This document shows, piece after piece, positions 8,135 to 19,764 of a stretch of DNA of 32,253 nucleotides. The DNA is from Romboutsia weinsteinii (lineage in GTDB: Bacteria > Bacillota > Clostridia > Peptostreptococcales > Peptostreptococcaceae). Made by a program: the position numbers and the translations under genes. The stretch spans positions 1 to 32,253 of the forward strand of contig NZ_NOJY02000035.1 of NCBI RefSeq assembly GCF_002250835.2, in the 5' to 3' direction. The stretch's first letter is position 1; each line of letters starts with the position of its first letter. The notes under the pieces are model-generated. The model saw nothing but the letters and a program-made list of their open reading frames with translations. It searched no databases and was not told where the DNA came from.

Positions 8135-9199
8135 ATGCTAAAGAAATTAGAAGTACTAGAGGATAAATATAAAGATTTAACAGACAAAATAAGTGATCCG
8201 GAAGTAATAAATAATCAACAAACATGGCAAAAGTATATGAAAGAGCATTCGGATTTAGAAGTTATAGTAATGAAGTATAGAGAATACAAAGAAGTAGTAG
8301 AAAATATAGAGTTTTCAAAAGATATATTAAAAGAAGAATCTGATGAAGAATTAAGAGAGTTAGCTAAGATGGAATTATCTGAATTAGAAGATAAAGTAGA
8401 TCCATTAGAAGCTGAATTAAAGATTCTATTATTACCAAAGGACCCTAATGATGATAAGAACGTTATAGTTGAAGTTAGAGGTGGAGCAGGTGGAGATGAA
8501 GCAGCTCTATTTGCAGGTGATTTATTTAGAATGTACTCAAGATATGCTGAGAGAAGAAGATGGAAGATGGAACTTTTAAGTGCTAGTGATACTGGTGTAG
8601 GTGGATACAAAGAGGTATCTTTCTTAATAAAAGGTCAAGGTGCGTATTCAAGACTTAAGTATGAATCAGGGGTTCATAGAGTTCAAAGAATACCTTCTAC
8701 AGAATCTGGAGGAAGAATCCATACATCAACAGCTACAGTAGCAGTATTACCAGAAGTACAAGATGTAGAAATTACAATCAACCCAAATGATTTAAGAATA
8801 GATGTTTTCCGTTCTTCAGGAAATGGTGGACAAAGTGTTAACACTACTGACTCTGCGGTTAGAATAACTCATATACCAACAGGAGAAGTAGTTTCTTGTC
8901 AGGATGGTAAATCTCAATTAAAAAATAAAGAGCAAGCTATGAAGGTTTTAAAAGCTAGACTATACGATCACGCATTAGCTGAGCAAAATAAAGATATAGC
9001 AGCAGAAAGAAAGAGTCAAGTTGGTACAGGAGATAGATCTGAGAGAATCAGAACTTACAACTTCCCTCAAGGAAGAGTAAGTGATCACAGAATAAACTTA
9101 ACTTTATATAAATTAGATCAATTCTTAGATGGAGATATTGATGAAATGCTAGATGCTCTAATTACTGTTGATCAGACAGAAAAGATGTCAGCAATATAA
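8135..9199 (+). CDS. prfA: Peptide chain release factor 1 (RF1)
   Basis: RF1 reads UAA and UAG stop codons in the ribosomal A site and triggers hydrolysis of peptidyl-tRNA. The 354-residue protein has a coiled-coil-rich domain 1, [12 protein letters not shown], the codon-recognition tripeptide Pro-Ser-Thr at 187-189 (Pro-Ala-Thr in E. coli), and GGQ with Gln233, the site PrmC methylates. The ATG at 8135 is preferred because the in-frame GTG at 8126 is the end of the AGAGGTG ribosome binding site. The stop codon forms part of the terminator stem that follows. Confidence 0.96.
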   Translation: MLKKLEVLEDKYKDLTDKISDPEVINNQQTWQKYMKEHSDLEVIVMKYREYKEVVENIEFSKDILKEESDEELRELAKMELSELEDKVDPLEAELKILLLPKDPNDDKNVIVEVRGGAGGDEAALFAGDLFRMYSRYAERRRWKMELLSASDTGVGGYKEVSFLIKGQGAYSRLKYESGVHRVQRIPSTESGGRIHTSTATVAVLPEVQDVEITINPNDLRIDVFRSSGNGGQSVNTTDSAVRITHIPTGEVVSCQDGKSQLKNKEQAMKVLKARLYDHALAEQNKDIAAERKSQVGTGDRSERIRTYNFPQGRVSDHRINLTLYKLDQFLDGDIDEMLDALITVDQTEKMSAI

Positions 9200-9225
9200 A
9201 TCCCTAATTTATTAGGGATTTTTCT
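9198..9225 (+). terminator. Intrinsic terminator overlapping the prfA stop codon
   Basis: AAATCCCTAA (9198-9207) pairs perfectly with TTAGGGATTT around TTTA and is followed by T residues. The last two bases of the prfA stop codon are in the stem. Confidence 0.88.
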
Positions 9226-9240
9226 ATAACTACTTTGAAG

Positions 9241-9269
9241 TTATGTTATCGGCTTGTACTGTATATAAT
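9241..9269 (+). promoter_or_regulatory. Possible promoter for the ZIP transporter gene
   Basis: TATAAT at 9264-9269 with TTATGT 17 bases upstream. The -10 is good and the -35 weak. Confidence 0.35.
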
Positions 9270-9297
9270 ATTTATATAGGGGTACAAGGAGGTTGAG

Positions 9298-9978
9298 ATG
9301 ATACTAAAAATTACATTGATTGGATTATTTGCAGGTGTCATAGGAACAGGCTTTGGAGGCGTAATATCAGCACTGTTTAAGAAAAAAGTAGACAAGTATT
9401 TAGACTTTTTTATGGGGTTGTCTGGTGGAATAATGCTGGCAGTAGTTGTATTTGACTTAATGAAAGAGTCTATGGACGTTATGGGAGTTGGATATACAGT
9501 TATATTTACATTTGTTGGAGCATTAATAACTATGTTCATAAAAACAAGGTTAGATGTATCTAAAGATATGAAATCTGGATATCTTATATTTATAAGTATA
9601 CTACTTCATAATTTGCCAGAAGGTTTAGCTATAGGATCTTCATTTATGTCTGCAGAGTCTTTAGGGATTACTCTTGCCATAGTTATAGGATTACATAACA
9701 TACCAGAAGGTCTAGCGATGGCACTAAGCTTAGTTGGAACAAAAATGAAAATTACAAAAGTAATTTTATTTACATTAATAGCAGGAATACCTATGGGAAT
9801 AGGAAGTTTTTTAGGTGCTTATTTTGGAGCAGCTTTTAGTTCTCTAATAGGTGTATTTCTTGCAGGAGCAGCAGGAACTATGATGTATGTTGTTTTAGAA
9901 GAAATATTTCCTCAATCAAGAAGCCTATATTGTATAGTAGGATTTTTAGTAGGTACAGTGATTGTATATTGCATCTAA
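9298..9978 (+). CDS. ZIP-family divalent metal transporter
   Basis: This 226-residue membrane protein belongs to the ZIP family (ZupT-like), which brings Zn2+, Fe2+ or similar metals into the cytoplasm. The two family metal-site motifs are clear: HNLPEGLAIG in one helix and GLHNIPEGLAMAL in the next, each giving His, Asn and Glu ligands. About seven or eight hydrophobic helices fill the protein. AAGGAGG precedes the ATG by five bases. The TsaC gene starts 29 bases after the stop with no terminator between, so the two may be co-transcribed. Which metal is carried cannot be told from the sequence. Confidence 0.88.
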   Translation: MILKITLIGLFAGVIGTGFGGVISALFKKKVDKYLDFFMGLSGGIMLAVVVFDLMKESMDVMGVGYTVIFTFVGALITMFIKTRLDVSKDMKSGYLIFISILLHNLPEGLAIGSSFMSAESLGITLAIVIGLHNIPEGLAMALSLVGTKMKITKVILFTLIAGIPMGIGSFLGAYFGAAFSSLIGVFLAGAAGTMMYVVLEEIFPQSRSLYCIVGFLVGTVIVYCI

Positions 9979-10007
9979 AACTAAAAATGAAAGTAGGTAT
10001 ACATAAG

Positions 10008-11048
10008 ATGAAAACTATTATAAGCAAAATTAATGAAAAGGACATAGATTTAGATGAAATAAAAAAACAAGGTAAACTTTTGAGTGAAGGAAAAACGGTT
10101 ATATTTCCAACTGAAACTGTATATGGTTTAGGGGCGAATGCACTAGATGAAAATGCAGTAAAAAAAATATATGAAGCAAAAGGAAGGCCAAGTGATAATC
10201 CGCTGATAGTACATATATATAATAAAGAAGAAGTTTATGATTTAGCTAACGATATTAATGAAAAAGCTAAAGAAGTAATGAATAAGTTTTGGCCAGGACC
10301 AATAACTATAATTCTAAATAAAAAGAGTATTGTACCCTATACTACAAGTGGTGGACTAGAAACTGTTGCAATAAGAATGCCATCTCATAAGATAGCAAGA
10401 GAAATAATCAAGCAAGCTGGTGTTCCTATTGCAGCTCCTTCTGCAAATATATCAGGTAGACCGTCTCCTACAAAGGCCAATCATGTTTATGAAGAGATGA
10501 ATGGAAGAGTAGATGGGATCGTGCTAGGTGGAGATAGTAATTTTGGATTAGAATCTACAGTACTAGATTTAACGAGTAATACACCTATGATATTAAGACC
10601 AGGGAGTATAACTAAGGAAGATTTGGAAAAAGTAATTGGAGAAGTTCAAATAGATCCGTCCTTAGCGAAAAAAGAAGATAATAAAAAAGCAAAGGCTCCA
10701 GGGATGAAATATACACACTACTCTCCTGATGCAGATGTATTTATAGTATCTGGAAATGAAGACGCAATAATTTCTAAGATAAATGATTTAACTATAGAAA
10801 ATACATCAAAAGGATTAAATACAGGTGTAATGTGTTTAAATAAGAATAAAGATAAATATAAGGCTACATCTATTGGATTAGGAGATACCCTAGAAGAGGT
10901 TGCAAGTAATTTGTTTGATATACTTAGAGAAATGGATAAAAATAATATAGATATAGTATACTCAGAGGAATTTCCAAATAAAGGGGTAGGTCAAGCTATA
11001 ATGAACAGACTTCTTAAATCAGCAGGATATAAAATAATAAAAGCCTAA
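10008..11048 (+). CDS. L-threonylcarbamoyladenylate synthase (Sua5/YwlC type)
   Basis: The enzyme makes threonylcarbamoyl-AMP from threonine, bicarbonate and ATP, the first step of the t6A37 modification of tRNAs reading ANN codons. The 346-residue protein has the YrdC domain (about 10-200) with PTETVYGLG, the KGRPSDNP motif near residues 58-65, and APSANISGRPSPT. A C-terminal Sua5 domain (about 240-346) follows, making it the long Sua5/YwlC form rather than short TsaC. I chose the ATG at 10008, where a weak AAAGTAGGT precedes it; the in-frame ATG at 9987 has no ribosome binding site and the frame's earlier start lies inside the ZIP gene. Confidence 0.9.
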   Translation: MKTIISKINEKDIDLDEIKKQGKLLSEGKTVIFPTETVYGLGANALDENAVKKIYEAKGRPSDNPLIVHIYNKEEVYDLANDINEKAKEVMNKFWPGPITIILNKKSIVPYTTSGGLETVAIRMPSHKIAREIIKQAGVPIAAPSANISGRPSPTKANHVYEEMNGRVDGIVLGGDSNFGLESTVLDLTSNTPMILRPGSITKEDLEKVIGEVQIDPSLAKKEDNKKAKAPGMKYTHYSPDADVFIVSGNEDAIISKINDLTIENTSKGLNTGVMCLNKNKDKYKATSIGLGDTLEEVASNLFDILREMDKNNIDIVYSEEFPNKGVGQAIMNRLLKSAGYKIIKA

Positions 11049-11294
11049 ATTTAATTGGTAAAAATGAAGAATATACTAGAAAATATACATGAAAATGTTA
11101 TATAATAATATAAGTTTATGCTAAGAATTAATAATATAATATTCTATATAATACGAATTATAATTAACTGCAAGAATAGCTCGAAACATTTATTTTAAAA
11201 TTTATAAAACATAGCTATTTATAAAATATATATTTTATAAGATATAGGAAGTTTAATTAGACAATTTAAATAATAAAATCGGAGGAGTTACATA

Positions 11295-12390
<1,096 letters not shown>

Positions 12391-12396
12391 TTACCG

Positions 12397-12431
12397 AAAA
12401 AGAATCTATATTTTATATAGATTCTTTTTTT
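12397..12431 (+). terminator. Intrinsic terminator after upp
   Basis: AAAAAGAATCTATAT pairs perfectly with ATATAGATTCTTTTT around TTT, with more T residues after. Confidence 0.92.
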
Positions 12432-12618
12432 ATTATAAAATCATATAATTCTAAATACTATTTGTACATTTGATATAGTTGTTATTAATTTTAATGGTAA
12501 AATTTAACTAATTGGTAATTATAAAAATAAAAACTATATAAATGGTACTATATGGGGATGATTATTATATAGATAGAATTAAAAAGAACTTTATAATGGA
12601 AAGAAAAATTAAAATAAT

Positions 12619-12647
12619 TTGACAATTTGTAATTATTTATATAAAGT
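12619..12647 (+). promoter_or_regulatory. Predicted promoter for the ATP synthase operon
   Basis: A perfect TTGACA (12619-12624), 17 bases, then TAAAGT (12642-12647), the same -10 as the rRNA-type promoter at the window's end. It gives a leader of about 215 nt. The 478-base gap between upp and atpZ otherwise holds the upp terminator, a second possible promoter and a hairpin next to the atpZ ribosome binding site, all listed separately. Confidence 0.6.
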
Positions 12648-12745
12648 AAATATTAAAATAAGTATAAAAAACTTAAGAAAAAACAATAAAAAAACAATGA
12701 AAACGTTATACGATAAAGAAAAGATATAAAAATTTAACAAATATA

Positions 12746-12774
12746 TTTTAAAATCAAACAAAAAGTGGTAGAAT
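12746..12774 (+). promoter_or_regulatory. Possible second promoter for the ATP synthase operon
   Basis: TTTTAA (12746-12751), 17 bases, and TAGAAT (12769-12774) with TGG directly before it (extended -10). Its transcript would begin about 85 nt before atpZ. Confidence 0.4.
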
Positions 12775-12820
12775 AACTTTATTGAAAAAATATGAAAAAG
12801 TAAGCAATAGTTGAATACCT

Positions 12821-12848
12821 ATGAAAAAAACATGATATGTTTTTTCAT
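12821..12848 (+). other. Leader hairpin before the atpZ ribosome binding site
   Basis: ATGAAAAAAACAT pairs with ATGTTTTTTCAT (one unpaired A) around GAT. The stem ends five bases before GAGGGA, the atpZ Shine-Dalgarno region. No T-run follows, so it is not a terminator; it may influence mRNA stability or ribosome entry. Confidence 0.6.
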
Positions 12849-12868
12849 GATAGTGAGGGATACTAGAT

Positions 12869-13096
12869 ATGAGTGATAAAAATAAATACATAGAAGTGAC
12901 GAAAATGTTTTCCTTGATAAGTCAACTAGGGATAATGATGCTAATACCTATATTTGGATGTGCGTTTTTAGGTAAGTTTCTGGATGGAAAATTTAATACA
13001 GATCCTATTCTGTTTTTAATATTTCTGGTATTAGGTGTTGGAGGTGCTTTTATGGGTGTCTACAAGACTTTAATTGTATATACAAAAAGGAAGTGA
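12869..13096 (+). CDS. atpZ: AtpZ/AtpI-family membrane protein (first ATP synthase accessory gene)
   Basis: This 75-residue protein has two hydrophobic segments (about 14-34 and 44-68) separated by a short loop with GKFLDGKFNTDP, the pattern of the small AtpZ family found at the start of atp operons. AtpZ and AtpI are thought to help cation supply or c-ring assembly and are not part of the purified enzyme; this comes from work on other bacteria. The ATG follows GAGGGA by about ten bases. The next gene begins six bases after its stop codon. Confidence 0.8.
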   Translation: MSDKNKYIEVTKMFSLISQLGIMMLIPIFGCAFLGKFLDGKFNTDPILFLIFLVLGVGGAFMGVYKTLIVYTKRK

Positions 13097-13101
13097 TATT
13101 T

Positions 13102-13491
13102 ATGAATATAAAGTTACTTAATGAAATAAAATACGTAACAAAAGGAGTTGTAGTATTTGATGTAATTATTTTAGTTTTATTACTAATTACATCTATGTTT
13201 ACTAAGTCTATGTTGCTTGGATTAGTATTTGGATCATTGATAGCATTATTAAATTTTAGATTAATAGCTCTATCTTTAGAAAAATCGATAGCTATGCCTG
13301 TTAGTAAGGCTCAAATATATACAACAGCTCAATATATATTAAGAATGACTATAACAGGAATAGTTTTAATAGTCTCTGCAAAAGCTCAACATCTACATAT
13401 ACTGGGAGTTGCAATAGGCTTATTAAGTCCTAAGTTTGTTATATTGGCAAAAACATTAATAATAGACAAACTAAAAAGAAAGGAGGCGTAG
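13102..13491 (+). CDS. atpI: ATP synthase subunit I-like protein
   Basis: The 129-residue membrane protein has four hydrophobic helices and lies directly before subunit a, the place of AtpI. In Na+-type enzymes of Propionigenium and Acetobacterium, AtpI assists c-ring assembly; applying that here is inference. GLVFGSLIALLNFRLIALSLEK around residues 40-61 resembles other clostridial AtpI proteins. I chose the ATG at 13102, preceded by AAAGGAAGTG. An in-frame GTG at 13093 would overlap the atpZ stop codon and sits in the ribosome binding site. Two bases separate its stop from the GTG start of atpB. Confidence 0.78.
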   Translation: MNIKLLNEIKYVTKGVVVFDVIILVLLLITSMFTKSMLLGLVFGSLIALLNFRLIALSLEKSIAMPVSKAQIYTTAQYILRMTITGIVLIVSAKAQHLHILGVAIGLLSPKFVILAKTLIIDKLKRKEA

Positions 13492-13493
13492 GC

Positions 13494-14204
13494 GTGAGAT
13501 ATGCACAATGGGTAATTTACATTGGAGAAACTTTTAAAATAAGTGATACGATAGTTGTAAGTTGGATAATAATGGCGGGACTTGCTATAGCTTCTTACTT
13601 CTTAACTAGAAACTTAAAGAAAGTTCCAACTAGCAAAGTTCAAATATTTTTAGAATTTGCTGTAGGTAGCCTTAGAAAACTAGTAACCGAGACTATGGGT
13701 GACAAGGCAGTAAAGAGAATGCCTTATATGATACCTTACATAGGAAGTTTATTTTTATTCTTTGCGTGTTCAAACCTTATAGGATTGCTAGGATTTAGAT
13801 CTCCGACAACAGACGTAGACACTACTTTAGCATGGGCACTAATTACGTTCTTTATGATTTACTTCGCAGGAATTAAATTTAGCGGTCTTGGATACTTCAA
13901 AGGATTACTTGAACCAATACCATTATTATTACCACTTAATATAATAGGTGAATTAGCAAGACCTATATCACTTACTTTCCGTCCATTCGGGAATATACTT
14001 GGTGGATCGGTTATAATGGCTTTAGTTTATCAATTCTTAGGATGGTTATCAGGATTGATACCAGGAGTATCAATACCGTTTGGACAATTATTAATACCAA
14101 TACCATTACACTTCTACTTCGATTTATTTGCAGGAGTTTTACAAGCATTTATATTCATAATGCTGACAATGGTATTCGTAGGAAATGCTACACAAACAGA
14201 TTAA
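13494..14204 (+). CDS. atpB: ATP synthase F0 subunit a
   Basis: Subunit a (236 residues) forms the stator half-channels through which ions reach the c-ring. Five or six hydrophobic helices are visible. The segment LTFRPFGNILGGS holds the conserved Arg of helix 4 that faces the c-ring carboxylate; the usual version in many bacteria is LRLFGN, so Pro after the Arg is a variation. HFYFDLFAGVLQAFIFIMLTMVF is split by the family's final helix pattern near the C-terminus. The GTG start at 13494 follows AGGAGG. It is third in the operon, followed by a 61-base gap to atpE. Confidence 0.93.
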   Translation: MRYAQWVIYIGETFKISDTIVVSWIIMAGLAIASYFLTRNLKKVPTSKVQIFLEFAVGSLRKLVTETMGDKAVKRMPYMIPYIGSLFLFFACSNLIGLLGFRSPTTDVDTTLAWALITFFMIYFAGIKFSGLGYFKGLLEPIPLLLPLNIIGELARPISLTFRPFGNILGGSVIMALVYQFLGWLSGLIPGVSIPFGQLLIPIPLHFYFDLFAGVLQAFIFIMLTMVFVGNATQTD

Positions 14205-14241
14205 ACATTTATATAATGTAATATTAAAAAATTAAAAATAG

Positions 14242-14517
<276 letters not shown>

Positions 14518-14545
14518 AATTTGTTAAAAAAGCTTTAATGGAGAG

Positions 14546-14581
14546 TCACAGTTAGGATTAGAATATATTTCCTAACTGTGA
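14546..14581 (+). other. Intercistronic hairpin between atpE and atpF
   Basis: TCACAGTTAGGA (14546-14557) pairs perfectly with TCCTAACTGTGA (14570-14581) around a 12-base loop. There is no T-run after it, so it is unlikely to be a normal terminator. It could protect the 3' end of an atpE-containing mRNA or mark a processing site. Confidence 0.75.
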
Positions 14582-14609
14582 ATTGTGATTAGTAGAAAGG
14601 AGGATATAT

Positions 14610-15110
14610 ATGGAATTTAAACCACTAATAGGTATAACATATGAATTATTATTTCAAATAGTAAATACTTTCTTATTATTCTTCATCCTAAGAAAACTTT
14701 TATTTAAGCCAGTATTAGACATAATGGAATCTAGAGAAAAAGAAATTCAAGATAACATTGCTCTTGGAGAAAAGACTAAGACTGAAGGTATAACTTTCAA
14801 GAAAGAATATGAAGAAAAAATAAACTCTGCTAAAAATGAAGGGCAAGAAATAATAAAACAGGCTACTTTAAGAGCGGAGCAAAAGTCAAATGAAATAATA
14901 ACTACTGCTAAGCAAGATGCACATAGCTTAAAAGAAAAGGCTACTAAAGATGTAGAGCAAGAAAGAGAAAAAGTTATGAATGAAATCAAGAATGATATAT
15001 CAGACATAGCATTACTTGCAGCATCTAAGGTAATCGAAAAAGACTTAGATAAGGCTAAGCATGAAGAGTTAATAAATAACTTTATAAAAGAGGTAGGCGA
15101 GTCTAAATGA
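14610..15110 (+). CDS. atpF: ATP synthase F0 subunit b
   Basis: Subunit b (166 residues) is the peripheral stalk that holds F1 against rotation. One N-terminal membrane helix (about residues 8-27) is followed by a long, charged, Ala/Lys/Glu-rich helix (about 40-150) that forms the dimeric coiled coil, and a C-terminal part that binds delta. GGAGG precedes the ATG. Its stop codon overlaps the start of atpH (ATGA), suggesting translational coupling. The order and length are normal. Confidence 0.94.
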   Translation: MEFKPLIGITYELLFQIVNTFLLFFILRKLLFKPVLDIMESREKEIQDNIALGEKTKTEGITFKKEYEEKINSAKNEGQEIIKQATLRAEQKSNEIITTAKQDAHSLKEKATKDVEQEREKVMNEIKNDISDIALLAASKVIEKDLDKAKHEELINNFIKEVGESK

Positions 15111-15649
15111 TAAATGTAGTAGCAGGTAGATACGCTGAAGCCTTATTTCAAGTAGGAGAAGAACAAAATTCAACTACTAAGCTATATGAAGAGTTAAACG
15201 AAGTAGTAGTTTTAACAAACAATTGTAAAGATTTATATAGTGCTTTAGTATCTCCTTTAGTAACAAAGAGAGAAAAGAAGGAATTAGTAGAAAAAATATT
15301 TAATGGACAGATAAGTGATAACTTAAAAAACTTCATGAAAATATTAATTGATAGAGACAGAATATCTGCTTTAGAAGCTATAGAAAAAACTTATAAAACT
15401 TTATTAAATGAAAAGAACAATGTGATTGAAGGTACTGTAATAAGTGCTGTTGCAATGAACGATAAAGAAATTAAGGAACTTGAAGCTAAACTTTCAAGTA
15501 AATACAATAAAAATGTTATGTTAGAAAATAAAGTTGATGAGACTATACTAGGCGGAGTTTTAGTTAGACTTGGAAACGAAGAGATAGATGGTACTGTAAA
15601 AACTCGCTTAGCGAAGATGAAAGAACAACTATCTCAAGTAATCTCTTAG
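15107..15649 (+). CDS. atpH: ATP synthase F1 subunit delta
   Basis: Delta (180 residues) links the peripheral stalk to the top of F1. The N-terminus [11 protein letters not shown] is the family's usual opening, and the C-terminal [20 protein letters not shown] matches the conserved delta/OSCP ending. The ATG overlaps the atpF stop codon by four bases. atpA begins 19 bases after the stop. Confidence 0.94.
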   Translation: MINVVAGRYAEALFQVGEEQNSTTKLYEELNEVVVLTNNCKDLYSALVSPLVTKREKKELVEKIFNGQISDNLKNFMKILIDRDRISALEAIEKTYKTLLNEKNNVIEGTVISAVAMNDKEIKELEAKLSSKYNKNVMLENKVDETILGGVLVRLGNEEIDGTVKTRLAKMKEQLSQVIS

Positions 15650-15668
15650 AAGGAAGGGCGGTGAACCC

Positions 15669-17171
15669 ATGAACTTAAGACCTGAAGAAATAAGTTCTAT
15701 AATTAAGAACCAAATAAAAAATTATGAGAATAAAGTTGAATTAACAGATACAGGTAGTGTTTTAAAAGTTGGGGACGGTATCGCTAGTGTTTACGGACTT
15801 GAAAAAGCAATGTCTGGTGAATTACTAGAGTTCCCTGGTGAAGTATACGGTATGGCACTTAACTTAGAAGAAGATGTAGTTGGAGCGGTTATACTTGGAG
15901 ATGACGATGGGATCAAAGAAGGTGACATCGTTAAGAGAACAAACAAAGTAGTAGAAGTTCCGGTAGGAGATGCGTTAATAGGAAGAGTTGTTAACTCATT
16001 AGGTCAACCAATAGATGGAAAAGGACCAATAAACACTAATAAAACTAGACCAGTAGAGTCAGAAGCGCCTGGTATAATGGCTAGAAAGTCAGTTCATGAG
16101 CCACTACAAACTGGTATAAAGTCAATAGACTCAATGATACCAATAGGTAGAGGGCAAAGAGAGCTTATAATAGGTGATAGACAAACAGGTAAAACATCTA
16201 TAGTTATAGATACTATACTTAACCAAAAAGGTAAAGATGTTATCTGTATATATGTTGCTATAGGACAAAAACGTTCTACTATAGCTCAATTAGTTAACAC
16301 ATTAGAAAAAGGTGGAGCAATGGATTATTCTATAGTTGTATCGGCTACAGCTTCAGAATCTGCACCACTTCAATACTTAGCACCATATGCAGGAGCTGCT
16401 ATGGGTGAAGAGTTTATGCACAACGGAAAGCATGTATTAATAGTATATGATGATTTAAGTAAGCAAGCTGTTGCTTATAGAGAGATGTCATTACTACTTA
16501 GAAGACCACCAGGCCGTGAAGCTTATCCTGGGGACGTATTCTACTTACATTCAAGATTACTTGAAAGAGCAGCTAAATTATCTGATGAGTTAGGTGGAGG
16601 GTCTATGACAGCTCTTCCTATAATAGAAACACAAGCTGGGGACGTTTCTGCGTATATCCCAACTAATGTTATATCTATAACGGATGGTCAGATATACTTA
16701 CAACCTGAATTATTCTACTCAGGTGTTAGACCTGCAGTTGACCCTGGTATATCAGTATCAAGGGTTGGTGGAGCAGCTCAAATAAAATCAATGAAAAAAG
16801 TAGCAGGTACTTTAAAACTTGCTTACTCTCAATATAGAGAACTTGCAGCATTCTCTCAATTTGGTTCTGACTTAGATGAAGATACTAAGAAGAGACTTGC
16901 TCAAGGGGAAAGAATAGTTGAAGTATTAAAGCAAGGTGAACATCAACCTATAAAAGTTGAAAACCAAGTTATGATAATATTTGCTGTTATAAACAACTTC
17001 TTAGAAGATATTCCGGTAAATAATATATCAAGATTCGAAGCTGAATTATACAACTTCGTAGATAGCAACTACCCACAAGTAGGGGAAAAAATACTTGCAG
17101 GAGCTGATTTTGCACCTGAATTAACAAACGCGATAAATGAATTTAAGAAAAAATTTGTTATAGAAGCGTAA
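15669..17171 (+). CDS. atpA: ATP synthase F1 subunit alpha
   Basis: Alpha (500 residues) forms the non-catalytic nucleotide sites of the alpha3-beta3 ring. There is an N-terminal beta-barrel (to about 95), a P-loop GDRQTGKT at 169-176, the [13 protein letters not shown] segment, and the family signature [14 protein letters not shown]. Length fits bacterial alpha. The ribosome binding site AGGAAGGGCGG lies close before the ATG. It is encoded in standard F1 order between delta and gamma. Confidence 0.97.
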   Translation: MNLRPEEISSIIKNQIKNYENKVELTDTGSVLKVGDGIASVYGLEKAMSGELLEFPGEVYGMALNLEEDVVGAVILGDDDGIKEGDIVKRTNKVVEVPVGDALIGRVVNSLGQPIDGKGPINTNKTRPVESEAPGIMARKSVHEPLQTGIKSIDSMIPIGRGQRELIIGDRQTGKTSIVIDTILNQKGKDVICIYVAIGQKRSTIAQLVNTLEKGGAMDYSIVVSATASESAPLQYLAPYAGAAMGEEFMHNGKHVLIVYDDLSKQAVAYREMSLLLRRPPGREAYPGDVFYLHSRLLERAAKLSDELGGGSMTALPIIETQAGDVSAYIPTNVISITDGQIYLQPELFYSGVRPAVDPGISVSRVGGAAQIKSMKKVAGTLKLAYSQYRELAAFSQFGSDLDEDTKKRLAQGERIVEVLKQGEHQPIKVENQVMIIFAVINNFLEDIPVNNISRFEAELYNFVDSNYPQVGEKILAGADFAPELTNAINEFKKKFVIEA

Positions 17172-17199
17172 TCCTTTTTTAAGAAAGGAGGTAAAGTAA

Positions 17200-18075
17200 T
17201 TGGCAGGAGCTGGAATTAAAGCAATTAAAACTCGTATGAACAGTGTTGAGAGTACTAAGCAAATAACTAAGGCTATGGAACTTGTTGCTTCTTCTAAACT
17301 AAGAAAAGCAAAAGATAAAGCTGAAAGTACAAGACCGTACTTCTCTACGTTATACGATTCTGTAAAAGATATAGCACAAAACACGCGTGGAGTTAAAGAT
17401 GACTTCTTAAAGCAAAGAGAAGTTAAAAACAAATGTTACATAGTAGTAGCAGGAGATAGAGGTCTTGCTGGAGGATATAACTCTAATGTACTAAAATCAA
17501 CTGTTGCTCATATGGACAATAAACAAGAAAAAGTTATTACAATTGGGAAAAAAGCGAATGAATTTTTCTCAAAAAGAGGATATGATGTGGTTAATTCAAT
17601 GCCTAGCGTTGAAGACTGCGGATACAATGAATCTTTAGAAGTTGCACAAAGTGCGATGGATCTATATAAAAAAGGTGAAGTAGATGAAGTATATATGGTA
17701 TATACAAAATTCTTATCACCACTAGTTCAAGAAGTTAAACTAGTAAAAGTTCTTCCTTTAGTATTTGATAATAACGAGACTATTAAGGATACTAAAAAAG
17801 AAGATAGCGTTAGAAAGCCGAGAGTTCAATACTTACCATCAGCAGAAGCAGTTTTAAGTTATATAATACCTAAATATGTGTCTGGAACAGTATATGGTGG
17901 AGTAATAGAGTCATTTGCATCAGAGCAAGGGGCTAGAAGAACTGCTATGGAATCAGCTACGGATAACGCAAACGAGATGTTATCTAAGCTAGAGTTAAGT
18001 TATAATAGAGCAAGACAATCAGCTGTAACTCAAGAAATAACAGAAATAGTTGGTGGAGTTGAGGCTCTTAAATAA
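17200..18075 (+). CDS. atpG: ATP synthase F1 subunit gamma
   Basis: Gamma (291 residues) is the central rotating shaft. The N-terminal helix contains IKTRMNSVESTKQITKAMEL-type sequence (residues 7-26), and the C-terminal helix has RRTAMESATDNANEM, the gamma signature. The start is TTG at 17200, preceded by AAGGAGG, and gives the usual MAGAG opening. The gene lies 28 bases after atpA and 12 before atpD. Confidence 0.95.
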   Translation: MAGAGIKAIKTRMNSVESTKQITKAMELVASSKLRKAKDKAESTRPYFSTLYDSVKDIAQNTRGVKDDFLKQREVKNKCYIVVAGDRGLAGGYNSNVLKSTVAHMDNKQEKVITIGKKANEFFSKRGYDVVNSMPSVEDCGYNESLEVAQSAMDLYKKGEVDEVYMVYTKFLSPLVQEVKLVKVLPLVFDNNETIKDTKKEDSVRKPRVQYLPSAEAVLSYIIPKYVSGTVYGGVIESFASEQGARRTAMESATDNANEMLSKLELSYNRARQSAVTQEITEIVGGVEALK

Positions 18076-18084
18076 GGAGGTTAG

Positions 18085-19482
<1,398 letters not shown>

Positions 19483-19484
19483 TT

Positions 19485-19745
19485 ATGGCAAGTGAGTTTG
19501 CATTACAAGTTGTAACTCCTGATACAATCTTTTACGACGATCAAGTTGAAATGATAATAACTAGAACTACAAACGGAGATAGAGGCATACTTAAAGGCCA
19601 TATACCTTTTGTAGCAGGTCTAGTTGAAGGAAACCTACGTATAAAAAAAGATGGAAAATTTAAAGATGCAAAAATCGCAGGGGGATTTGTTACGGTAGAT
19701 AAAGAAAAAACTGTAATATTAACAGAATCTGCTGAGTGGTTATAA
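19485..19745 (+). CDS. atpC: ATP synthase F1 subunit epsilon, short form without C-terminal helices
   Basis: Epsilon sits at the foot of gamma and touches the c-ring. The 86 residues cover the N-terminal beta-sandwich (LQVVTPDTIFYDDQVEMI, GDRGILKGHIPF, and GGFVTVDKEKTVILTESA) and then stop. Typical bacterial epsilon has about 130-140 residues; its C-terminal pair of helices is the part that can inhibit ATP hydrolysis, and it is absent here. The operon terminator begins about 20 bases after the stop, so there is no room for a frameshifted remainder. This appears to be a natural short form. The ATG is two bases after atpD, which suggests coupling. Confidence 0.93.
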   Translation: MASEFALQVVTPDTIFYDDQVEMIITRTTNGDRGILKGHIPFVAGLVEGNLRIKKDGKFKDAKIAGGFVTVDKEKTVILTESAEWL

Positions 19746-19764
19746 AAGCATAATTTAATATAAA

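Noticed and set aside
8215..8610. Minus-strand open frame of 131 codons inside prfA
   Set aside because: It is rich in Ser and Asn as expected from reading Asp/Glu/Leu codons backwards, and it lacks a ribosome binding site.
11049..11294. Promoter, small RNA or terminator between the Sua5-type gene and rpiB
   Set aside because: Several TATAAT-like strings exist, but none has a matching -35, and the only inverted repeat (AATAGCT/AGCTATT) has a loop of over 30 bases.
12821..12848. Terminator or riboswitch before the ATP synthase operon
   Set aside because: The stem has no T-run and runs almost straight into the ribosome binding site, and I recognise no riboswitch core in the leader.
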